Below are positions 1 to 6,270 of a DNA stretch of 24,227 nucleotides, in pieces. Below the pieces are notes generated by a model. That model was not told the DNA's origin, made no database searches, and worked only from the letters and a program-made list of their open reading frames with translations. Within the stretch, counting starts at the first letter, position 1; each line of letters opens with the position of its first letter. A program made the position numbers and the translations under genes. The stretch is from the NCBI GenBank assembly GCA_900542245.1, contig UQMQ01000016.1, forward strand, positions 1-24,227, written 5' to 3'. This DNA comes from an uncultured Eubacteriales bacterium (GTDB lineage Bacteria > Bacillota > Clostridia > Peptostreptococcales > Anaerovoracaceae).

Positions 1-14
1 GGAGGAATACAAAC

Positions 15-659
15 ATGAAAAAACGCCTTACCAGTTGGTTGCTGACGCTGGCCATGCTGCTGTCCCTTGTGCCCGCCATGGGCGTGACGGCGAGCGCGGC
101 AGATGGCTTTGTGGAAGTCAGCACCTATGAGGAGCTGAGAAGCAAAGTCAATAAGGGCTCGGCTAAGATCAAGCTCATGGCAAACATCGACACCACCAAT
201 GAGAACGGCGGTGCAGGTCTTACATCGACCACAAATTTGACCTTCAAAGGTGGTGGTCATGTCCTTGATTTGAATGGGCATACTCTGAAACTTGTAACTT
301 CTGTAAAGGATACACATCTGATTGCTGTAGAAAGTCAGGACTTGACAATCAAAGATAGCAGTCCAAGTGGTAGCGGTAGGATTGAAATGGAATTTGGAGA
401 GAATCTTACCAATGTACAGTATCCAATTTATATTAGCGGTATGGGTAGCCTTACCATTGATGGCGGTACATTCAGCAGTTCCTTTAATTTTGTGAACTAT
501 ATTGAATGCTATGGCAGTCTTACCATAAATGGGGGTACAATCGTAAGTAACTCGAAGCGGCAGGTTAATTTGATTAAATGTGAAGATGCAAATCTCACAA
601 TTAACGGCGGTAAGCTTCAGATACCTGATAAAAATGAACACGGTATGAGCTACGGTTAG
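15..659 (+). CDS. N-terminal segment of secreted surface protein (signal peptide plus repeat region)
   Basis: The ATG at 15 follows GGAGG at 1-5 with ideal spacing. Residues 1-29 are a clear Sec signal peptide: basic MKKR, a hydrophobic LLTLAMLLSLVPAMG core and an ASAA cleavage region. The rest carries short beta-helix-like repeats (LTIKDSS, LTIDGGTF, LTINGGTI, LTINGGKL), the pattern of right-handed parallel beta-helix surface proteins. The frame stops at TAG 657-659, and the same frame continues directly afterwards with the same repeat style, so this is the front of a longer protein. From about base 230 on, the DNA is clearly more AT-rich than the first 200 bases. If translated alone it would be a secreted fragment of 214 residues. 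Confidence 0.7.
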   Translation: MKKRLTSWLLTLAMLLSLVPAMGVTASAADGFVEVSTYEELRSKVNKGSAKIKLMANIDTTNENGGAGLTSTTNLTFKGGGHVLDLNGHTLKLVTSVKDTHLIAVESQDLTIKDSSPSGSGRIEMEFGENLTNVQYPIYISGMGSLTIDGGTFSSSFNFVNYIECYGSLTINGGTIVSNSKRQVNLIKCEDANLTINGGKLQIPDKNEHGMSYG

Positions 660-662
660 GCA

Positions 663-1754
663 GTGTATACAGAGAACCGTTTCGGGGATGACCGCCAAAT
701 TGTAATCACTGGTGGTGAGATTGACGGAAAGGTGGCATTTACAAGAAATGACAGTTCTGCCACTGGAACACCGAAATACAATAAGCTTCCTGTGAAAATT
801 ACAGGAGGAGTTTTCAAGCAAAAAGTTTACGCTTATTATAGCCAAAAACCTTCCGGGGAAATTACGGAGTTTTCACCGGCTGTCGAACTTGCCGGAGGAA
901 CTTTCAAAGATGTTTATAATGAAAACCTTGCTTCAAGCAACGGGTTGGCAACCAAGCTGACAGCAGGCACCTTTGAGAAATCCGCGAATATTGTTACCCA
1001 TGTTTCTGATACAGCTATGGCTGGTTACCGGGCATGTTTAGGTAATAGTGCCATTTTGAGGGGGAATGAATGCAGGACAGCTTATGATTGGTCTTCCATG
1101 CAAGGATTTGAAGTTTCTCCGACAGGTATGTATTTTATATTTAGAGAAGCCGTTGTCATCCCCAACGCATGGGGCATGAAGTCCGTCAAGTTGGACGGCG
1201 TCGAGATCGACTACGCCAAGGACTGGAAGGGCACCTTTGAGAATCTGACCAACGACAAGGCGCATACCCTCAAATTCGAGTGGAATCCTCTGGCGACTGA
1301 GTTGGTAAATGCGGGCTATACCTATCGAACCAATTTCGATTGCTATACCGTCGGCTCTAACACCCCAACCACCAGCGTTCCCATCAGCGCCACCGCCACC
1401 GAATATAGCCATACCATTCCCGCAGGCGCAGCCTCGTCGGTCTATCCCTTTGATTTGCAGCTGAATCTGCAAAAGGGCGGCAGCTCCGTCGGCATTTTCA
1501 GCAACCAGCATATCGTCAAGCTGGTGGTGAATGAAGCCCCGGTGGTAACGGAGATTTCCAGTGCCCCTGTTAAACTGAGCGCGGCGCTGACACCCGATAC
1601 CCCTGCCCCCCGGTGCTACGGCTGTCGGCAGAGGCTATACCGTGGACAGCATCAACTGGTATACGGACAGTGTATGCAATATCCCAGCAAGCACCATCGC
1701 TGCAGGAACGAAATACTATGGAAAAATCGTTCTGAAGCCCGAAAAGAACTATAA
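663..1754 (+). CDS. Middle segment of the broken surface protein
   Basis: This frame is in register with the upstream segment and separated from it by a single amber codon. Its GTG start at 663 has no ribosome binding site, so independent translation is doubtful. Repeats continue (VITGGEID, KITGGVF, ELAGGTF, KLTAGTF). From about residue 160 there is a bacterial Ig/Big-like beta-sandwich style region. The last 50 or so residues (after TPDTPAP) are Arg/Cys-rich and unlike the rest; they are an out-of-frame read-through after the C run at 1606-1611. The real C-terminal continuation is in the frame of the next segment. The first half is AT-rich and the second half, from about 1150, GC-rich. Confidence 0.6.
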   Translation: MYTENRFGDDRQIVITGGEIDGKVAFTRNDSSATGTPKYNKLPVKITGGVFKQKVYAYYSQKPSGEITEFSPAVELAGGTFKDVYNENLASSNGLATKLTAGTFEKSANIVTHVSDTAMAGYRACLGNSAILRGNECRTAYDWSSMQGFEVSPTGMYFIFREAVVIPNAWGMKSVKLDGVEIDYAKDWKGTFENLTNDKAHTLKFEWNPLATELVNAGYTYRTNFDCYTVGSNTPTTSVPISATATEYSHTIPAGAASSVYPFDLQLNLQKGGSSVGIFSNQHIVKLVVNEAPVVTEISSAPVKLSAALTPDTPAPRCYGCRQRLYRGQHQLVYGQCMQYPSKHHRCRNEILWKNRSEARKEL

Positions 1755-4065
1755 GTTTGCGGCTTCTGCAAGCGCAGTGCCTTTCTGCGATGACCCCAAC
1801 GAGAATTACTCTATTGTTGGCAACTCTACTGTTGCAGCGGACGGCTCCTCTCTGACCCTTGTTGTGAAGGGAACGGCTGTTTCTGCTCTCAAGTGGGAAA
1901 CTGTTAATACGGATGATAAGACCTATACCATCGGGGACAGCGCGCTGACGCTCAATGCCAAGGCAACGAGCGGCGAAAGCGGCAAACCTATCACCTATAA
2001 GCTGATTGCGAAAAAGGACGGCACGGAAACGGTCAAGGCATCCGCAACCGTTGCGGCTTCCGCGACGGACAGTTTCTCCGCTTCCCTCAGATTTACTGAT
2101 ACAGGCAGCTATGAGTGCTGGTTCGAAGTCACGCGCGGCAATGTGACCATTACCAGCGCCCACTTCACCGTAACGGTCAACGCCCCCGGTCTGTCCATTG
2201 CAAATCAGTCTGGCGATCTGACCGTAAAGCAGAACGCGACCGCGCGTCTGTTTGTCAAGGCAGTGGGTCATGGTGTGAACTATCAGTGGCAGGTCAAGAA
2301 TGGCGACAGCAACTGGAATGATATTTCCAGTGAAACAGCCTATGATTATGCCGCCCCTACGACCGATGTTGGCGAAAAGACCTACCGCTGCGTGGTAACG
2401 GACAAATATGGCGCAACCCAAAACTCCAAGGAGATGAAGATTACAGTAACAGAGGGTACTAACACGAACCTCACCCCGGCAATCCCTCTGGCAGCCGTTA
2501 ACGGTGATGCGCCCAATCCTGCCGTACTGTGGCCGAGTAAATCTGTACCGGGCAACGGCTGGCAGGGTCTGGAAGCTACGTACAATGTGACCGCCGGCGA
2601 TACCTTCCACGGCGTTGCAACATTCTCTACGATCCCGACAGGCGAAGGCTATCACCTAAACGGGACTCCGCTGACTCAGGACATTTACTATAGAAGCTAC
2701 GGGAGTGTTCAGAAGATTTCTGTGCTTGGAACCATCAGCTATGAGTGGAAGGCTGATAAGACAAAACCATGGGAGGGAACGATTGCCGCTTCGAGTACGA
2801 AAAACAGCGCCGATATCACGATTCCGAGTGATGTTGATACCTACTATGCTCAGCTGAGTGTCACGAACACAGTCGGCACAGAAGTCGAGAGAAGCACGGT
2901 CTATATCACTTTCCGTGTTTCTCCGGCTCACGTGCATACCTACGCCTATGCACAGTTTGATGAAAACCAGCACACCAAGTATTGCACCGCGGGCGATGAC
3001 AGCACCACGGAAAACCACACGATGGATAGTGGCGTGTGCAAGTTCTGCGGCTATGCTCCCGCAAAGACCTATTCCGTCTCCGTGACCAACGGCAGTGCTG
3101 ACCACAGCACGAATGTTGCCCCCGGCACGAAGGTTACTCTGAGCGCAAAGACCGCCCCATCTGGGCAGGTGTTTGACAATTGGGTGGGTAATGTTGCTGT
3201 CGCATCCGACAACACCTTCACCATGCCGAGCCATCATGTGACGGTGGCCGCTACGTATAAGCCTATCGCCCATATCCACGATACCGGTTCGCAGGCGTGG
3301 ACATCTCTCAATGACAGCGAGCATTACAGAAACTGCACGGCAGGCGATGATCCGAAGTTTGCAGCCCACACCCTCGGCAGTTGGACGAACAATGGTGATG
3401 GTACCCACACCGGCACTTGCACCGATTGTCACTATGCAAAGACCGAGAAGATCCCCGCAACCTCCGGCGGTTTCTCCGGCGGCGGCAGCTATGCACCGAC
3501 AACGCAGAAGCCGGAGATCACCGTCATCGGCTCCGGTAAGGCAGAGCTCAGCGCGGACGGCAAAACGGCGACCATCACCGCGGCTGCAGGATACGAACTG
3601 GCATCCGTAGTCTTAAACGGTAAGGAAATGGGCAAAGTCGAGAAGCTCACAGGTCTGAAGACCGGTGACAAGGCGACCATCACTTTCCGGGCGAAAGCCG
3701 GTGAAAAGGATGGAAAGGAAGAAACTGATAAGATGATTGCTCGCGAGGTTTCCAAACTGCGGCTGACAGCACGCTCTGCCAGAACTGCAAAGAAGAATGT
3801 CAAGCTCGTTGTGAAGAGCGACCTCAAGGCAATCACAGACGCTGGCTATACCGTAAAATACAAATTCTACAGAAGCACGAAAAAGTCCGCAGGCTACAAG
3901 GCGATGATGACCGGCAAGAGCGGCATCTATATCAACACCTACGGCAAAAAGGGCACGCTGTACTACTACAAAGTCAAGGTCATGGTCTATGACAAGGACG
4001 GTAATTTAACAGCGCAGACCGCGCTGAAGCAGTGCAAATACGCAAGCAGACTCTGGACCAAATAG
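1642..4065 (+). CDS. C-terminal segment of the surface protein: Ig-like, His/Cys modules, InlB-like repeat
   Basis: This open frame of 807 codons from GTG 1642 overlaps the out-of-frame end of the previous segment; the true upstream join is at the C run near 1606. Visible units are: an Ig-like domain at about residues 185-270 (YQWQ near 216, YRCVV near 250, with no partner Cys); a His/Cys module at about 431-472 (HVHTYAY, KYCTAGDD, CKFCGY); a divergent InlB-type repeat at about 476-541 (VAPGTKVTLSA, FDNWVG, FTMPSHHVTVAATY); and a second His/Cys module at about 544-600 (HIHDTGS, NCTAGDD, CTDCHY). A Gly/Ser linker follows, then a basic Lys-rich C-terminal domain with YKFYRSTKKSAGYK. This layout is common in secreted proteins of gut Clostridia, with presumed adhesive or binding roles. 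The exact ligand is not predictable. Confidence 0.7.
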   Translation: MDSINWYTDSVCNIPASTIAAGTKYYGKIVLKPEKNYKFAASASAVPFCDDPNENYSIVGNSTVAADGSSLTLVVKGTAVSALKWETVNTDDKTYTIGDSALTLNAKATSGESGKPITYKLIAKKDGTETVKASATVAASATDSFSASLRFTDTGSYECWFEVTRGNVTITSAHFTVTVNAPGLSIANQSGDLTVKQNATARLFVKAVGHGVNYQWQVKNGDSNWNDISSETAYDYAAPTTDVGEKTYRCVVTDKYGATQNSKEMKITVTEGTNTNLTPAIPLAAVNGDAPNPAVLWPSKSVPGNGWQGLEATYNVTAGDTFHGVATFSTIPTGEGYHLNGTPLTQDIYYRSYGSVQKISVLGTISYEWKADKTKPWEGTIAASSTKNSADITIPSDVDTYYAQLSVTNTVGTEVERSTVYITFRVSPAHVHTYAYAQFDENQHTKYCTAGDDSTTENHTMDSGVCKFCGYAPAKTYSVSVTNGSADHSTNVAPGTKVTLSAKTAPSGQVFDNWVGNVAVASDNTFTMPSHHVTVAATYKPIAHIHDTGSQAWTSLNDSEHYRNCTAGDDPKFAAHTLGSWTNNGDGTHTGTCTDCHYAKTEKIPATSGGFSGGGSYAPTTQKPEITVIGSGKAELSADGKTATITAAAGYELASVVLNGKEMGKVEKLTGLKTGDKATITFRAKAGEKDGKEETDKMIAREVSKLRLTARSARTAKKNVKLVVKSDLKAITDAGYTVKYKFYRSTKKSAGYKAMMTGKSGIYINTYGKKGTLYYYKVKVMVYDKDGNLTAQTALKQCKYASRLWTK

Positions 4066-4099
4066 GAAAAGAGTTTTGTAACCCAAAATAACTCAAACC

Positions 4100-4175
4100 G
4101 ATTTGAAGGCAAATTCAAATCAACCCGCGCAAGGCAGCCGATTTCCTCGGCTGCCTTGTGCGTACGAAAGCTTCT
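4100..4175 (+). repeat. Hairpin repeat, copy 1 (5' of the Rpn gene)
   Basis: Positions 4128-4141 (CGCAAGGCAGCCGA) pair with 4147-4162 across a short loop, with one bulged T. A smaller perfect palindrome, GATTTGAA-6-TTCAAATC, lies just before it at 4100-4121. The segment GCAAAT...AACCCGCGCAAGGCAGCCGAT...TCGGCTGCCTTG...AAAGCTT recurs at 5602-5667 with few changes. It may terminate the surface-protein transcript, but the following T run is not adjacent. The rest of 4066-4450 shows no convincing gene. Confidence 0.7.
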
Positions 4176-4450
4176 CTAATAAAAAAATCTCCTTTTTTTC
4201 CGTAATACACGCTAAAAAGTGAATGCAGAGTAAACAGTAAACGATCCGAACACATAGGGGATCTCAAAAGAAGCCGGACGGCTGTTGCGATTGTAAGGAG
4301 AATCCTGTAGGGCAGATAAATCTTCCTTGATAAAAAATTCCAAAAAGCACTTGAACTGGAAATTGAAATATGTTAAGGTAGAAACAGCTCGAGCAAACAA
4401 TTATTGGAATTAAAGAATGTTTCAGGAAACAAAGAATAAGAAAGGATGTC

Positions 4451-5383
4451 ATGAAACAACAAATACAGAAGCAGAGCCATGACGCGCCGGAGAAGCTCGA
4501 CCTGTTCCGCGATACCTTTCGCGGCAAAATGCCTTTGACAGACGATTACGTCTTTCACGCGGTTTTCGGACGGGACACAGCGGAATCCAAGGGCGCGCTG
4601 ATGGAGATTTTGAACATCATTCTCGCGCGCAAGCAGGATCCGATCCGCGCCATCGTCATCAAAAATCCTATCGAGACCCCGGAACGGGAAATGGAAAAAG
4701 GCACGGTCATGGACATCAAAGCGGAGACCGACGCAGGAGAACTACTCAATATTGAAATGCAAGCAAACTCTTTCGGCTTTTATCAGAGCCGCGCGCTCTT
4801 TTACGGAGGCAGACTGGTGAATTCTTCGTTGCAGGGCGGCGAAAAATATGATAAGATGAGAAAAAGCATAGTCGTATCCATCATCGACGGCAAGCTCTTT
4901 CCCGAGCTGGAACTTTGCCATAATATCTTTGCGGTGCGGGAGAAAAACAGCGGACTGCTGCTCAGCGACAGAGTGGAGTTTCATTTTTTGGAGCTGGAAA
5001 AGATCGACGTCACGAAGCCGGTGCGCAGTCTGACAGAAGTTGAAAGATTAGGCGCTTATCTGAAGTATGCCAGCGATGAGGAATATCAGGACTATGTGCG
5101 GCAAATCCTATCGGAGGAGGACATGGACATGACGGAAAACACCTATCGCAAGGTTTCGCAGGACGAACTGGAATATGAGCGCAGAGAAGCCAGATTGAAA
5201 TACCAGCTGCAGTACAACACCGAGATATCCGTGGCAAGAGAGCAAGGGCTTGCACAAGGCTTTAAGAAAGGCGTAACGCAGGAAAAGCATGAGATTGCGA
5301 AGAATCTGAAAGCCCTCAATCTGACGAAGGAGCAGATCGCGGAGGCGACCGGGCTCTCCGCTGCCGAAATTGAAAAGCTTTAG
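4451..5383 (+). CDS. Rpn-family PD-(D/E)XK nuclease / putative transposase
   Basis: This 310-residue protein belongs to the Rpn/PDDEXK_2 family (recombination-promoting nuclease, often annotated as a putative transposase). Family members cut DNA and, in E. coli, raise RecA-independent recombination. The N-terminal signature LTDDYVFHAVFG (about 29-40) is typical. The nuclease core is visible: D88 in VMDIKAET, then E102 and Q104 in NIEMQ, followed by the QxxxxFxxR-like stretch FGFYQSRALFYGG. The C-terminus (about 240-310) is a long charged helix ending in LTKEQIAEATGLSAAEIEKL, the usual Rpn tail. ATG 4451 is preceded by AGAAAGGA. The gene stands alone between two copies of the same hairpin repeat. 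No terminal inverted repeats or target duplications were identified, so mobility is unproven. Confidence 0.9.
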   Translation: MKQQIQKQSHDAPEKLDLFRDTFRGKMPLTDDYVFHAVFGRDTAESKGALMEILNIILARKQDPIRAIVIKNPIETPEREMEKGTVMDIKAETDAGELLNIEMQANSFGFYQSRALFYGGRLVNSSLQGGEKYDKMRKSIVVSIIDGKLFPELELCHNIFAVREKNSGLLLSDRVEFHFLELEKIDVTKPVRSLTEVERLGAYLKYASDEEYQDYVRQILSEEDMDMTENTYRKVSQDELEYERREARLKYQLQYNTEISVAREQGLAQGFKKGVTQEKHEIAKNLKALNLTKEQIAEATGLSAAEIEKL

Positions 5384-5561
5384 AACATATGGGCAAGCCG
5401 CAGACAGTATCGCGGCTATGAATGACGGATGCGCACAGGGGCTGGCGCAGATGGAAGCGCTGCGCAGGGCAGAGCCTTTTGTAGACGAGGGCTATCCGGA
5501 CATCAAAGAATACGCGCTGCGCTTCTATAAAAAGGATTGCATGATACGCAAAGCGCAGTAA
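5370..5561 (+). CDS. Short unrecognised ORF or gene remnant after the Rpn gene
   Basis: This is a 63-codon frame from a TTG at 5370 that overlaps the end of the Rpn gene; an internal ATG at 5418 would give 47 residues. Neither start has a good ribosome binding site. The tail, with YPDIKEYALRFYKK, looks protein-like (charged and aromatic, helical). The family was not recognised. It may be a remnant of a longer gene or a chance frame. It lies inside the interval bounded by the two hairpin repeats. Confidence 0.25.
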   Translation: MKSFRTYGQAADSIAAMNDGCAQGLAQMEALRRAEPFVDEGYPDIKEYALRFYKKDCMIRKAQ

Positions 5562-5599
5562 CGAAAACCGCATGCGAAAAGGAAGAAATTAAAAATTGG

Positions 5600-5670
5600 A
5601 AAGCAAATGTAAATTAACCCGCGCAAGGCAGCCGATCTCATCGGCTGCCTTGAGCGGATTAAAGCTTTCG
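5600..5670 (+). repeat. Hairpin repeat, copy 2 (3' of the Rpn gene)
   Basis: Positions 5622-5635 (CGCAAGGCAGCCGA) pair with 5641-5656 (TCGGCTGCCTTGAGCG), the same stem as copy 1 at 4128-4162. Similarity to copy 1 extends outside the stem: GCAAAT before, AACCCG adjacent and AAAGCTT after. No T run follows, so a pure terminator role is uncertain. Confidence 0.7.
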
Positions 5671-5768
5671 CACGCAGGTGCCGGGCGCGGCATGAAAAAT
5701 GAATTTTGTTTACAAAAATAAAAAACTCTGCATACGGATATATAAAATAATATATGATACACAAAAAA

Positions 5769-5807
5769 GTGTGAAAATCATTGAATTTCTGCCGGATTGT
5801 GTGAAAA
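5769..5807 (+). repeat. Direct repeat GTGTGAAAA x2 in AT-rich region upstream of the liv leader promoter
   Basis: GTGTGAAAA occurs at 5769-5777 and 5799-5807, 30 bp apart (about three helical turns). Both lie in a very AT-rich stretch (about 5690-5865) just upstream of the leader promoter. This spacing is compatible with a regulator bound on one DNA face, but no known operator was recognised. No gene was found in 5657-5864. Confidence 0.3.
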
Positions 5808-5864
5808 ATTGTTCAAAGCAACAAATAAACTCAAAAAAATTATTGAAAAAATATAAAAAAGGTA

Positions 5865-5893
5865 TTGACATCTCTGCTGACCTATGGTAAACT
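5865..5893 (+). promoter_or_regulatory. Sigma-A type promoter of the liv leader/operon
   Basis: The -35 box is a perfect TTGACA at 5865-5870. After a 17-bp spacer comes TAAACT at 5888-5893 (4 of 6 matches). The upstream DNA is A/T-tract rich, like an UP element. Predicted transcription start is near 5900, about 25 bases before the leader ATG. No equally good promoter is seen between the leader terminator and livJ. Confidence 0.7.
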
Positions 5894-5924
5894 TCGTATA
5901 TCACTTAAGGAAAGGAGAAACACG

Positions 5925-6074
5925 ATGAACTTCATGGTAAACCTGCTTGTCATTATCAGCATTCTCGTCATTAGCATTATTTTACTAGCCGGTATCCTCG
6001 GGATCGGGGTCGTGATTAGAAATAGTGCGAGTTTGCATGCAGGGAAACGAAAAAGTTCATGGTCTCTTGGATAG
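5925..6074 (+). CDS. Ile/Leu/Val-rich leader peptide (49 aa), candidate liv attenuator peptide
   Basis: ATG 5925 follows a strong AAGGAAAGGAG (5907-5917). The peptide begins MNFMVNLLVIISILVISIIL, and residues 5-31 contain 20 Ile, Leu or Val; the last 18 residues are polar and basic. It lies between a strong promoter and an intrinsic terminator directly upstream of the branched-chain amino acid transporter genes. This resembles enterobacterial ilv leader peptides, whose translation senses charged branched-chain tRNAs. The codons of the run end at 6017, and the stop at 6072-6074 sits just before the first large hairpin arm. The alternative is a small single-pass membrane protein. The leader role is inferred from composition, position and RNA pairing. 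Confidence 0.7.
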   Translation: MNFMVNLLVIISILVISIILLAGILGIGVVIRNSASLHAGKRKSSWSLG

Positions 6075-6188
6075 ATATTTACTGAGAAGTGGTAAGCAGA
6101 GACATCATGGTAGGCTTACAAAGAGCTTATCACCGCTCAGTAAACATAGAACTTTAAAAGCCTGCGGCAAACAGCGCCGCGGGCTTTT
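6058..6188 (+). promoter_or_regulatory. Candidate transcription attenuator with alternative folds, upstream of liv operon
   Basis: Several pairings compete. (a) 6058-6067 at the end of the leader ORF pairs with 6098-6109 (CATG and GTCTCT with AGAGAC and CATG, two-base bulge). (b) 6078-6097 pairs with 6125-6144, a 20-bp stem with two mismatches. (c) 6092-6097 GTAAGC pairs with 6114-6119 GCTTAC. (d) 6110-6117 GTAGGCTT pairs with 6158-6165 AAGCCTGC, extended by 6120-6123 with 6152-6155; this consumes the 5' arm of the terminator and so acts as antiterminator. A ribosome stalled on the Ile/Leu/Val codons leaves (a) free to form, which disfavours (b) and (c) and permits (d). A ribosome at the stop codon blocks (a), so (c) can sequester the antiterminator. 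The pairings are seen in the sequence; the mechanism is inferred. Confidence 0.6.
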
Positions 6189-6192
6189 ATTG
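6156..6192 (+). terminator. Intrinsic terminator of the liv leader
   Basis: AAAAGCCTGCGGC at 6156-6168 pairs over 13 bp (one G-T) with GCCGCGGGCTTTT at 6176-6188 across a 7-base loop, then ATTGTG. It lies 82 bases before the livJ ATG, so it would gate the transporter operon. Confidence 0.8.
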
Positions 6193-6270
6193 TGACACAC
6201 CTTAAGCCAATCAAAAGAAAACTTGCAATCGAATCAAATCAAAACAAAACCGAAAAGGGAGGAACCCAAA

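Larger units (their letters stand above)
15..4065 (+). pseudogene. Large secreted Ig-like/InlB-like repeat surface protein, broken by a stop and a frameshift
   Basis: Three consecutive open frames form one gene of about 1,350 codons. The first two share a frame and are separated only by a TAG at 657-659. The second and third are joined by a +1 shift at the run of six C at 1606-1611: with five C, the frame reads on as TPAPGATAVGRGYTV and continues into the third segment. The whole would be a signal peptide, a beta-helix-like repeat region, an Ig-like domain, paired His/Cys modules, an InlB-like repeat and a basic C-terminus. No LPXTG motif or C-terminal anchor is seen, so the attachment mode is unknown. 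The codon context on both sides is coherent, so this is a recent lesion, a phase-off allele or a sequencing error, not deep decay. The individual open segments are listed separately. Confidence 0.75.

Noticed and set aside
1570..2655. Minus-strand frame of about 360 codons within the surface-protein gene
   Set aside because: Antisense to Ig-like and repeat domains that are recognisable on the plus strand; Arg/Cys-rich composition typical of a shadow frame.
4100..5670. CRISPR array from repeated hairpins
   Set aside because: Only two copies 1.5 kb apart, with a gene between them and no regular spacers.
5925..6192. Type I toxin (small hydrophobic peptide with structured RNA)
   Set aside because: The Ile/Leu/Val enrichment, the terminator with a competing pairing and the position directly before liv genes fit an attenuator better. 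No antisense RNA promoter was seen.
6195..6270. T-box riboswitch before livJ
   Set aside because: No T-box consensus (AGGGTGGNACCGCG) or specifier stem could be found; the region is short and A-rich.
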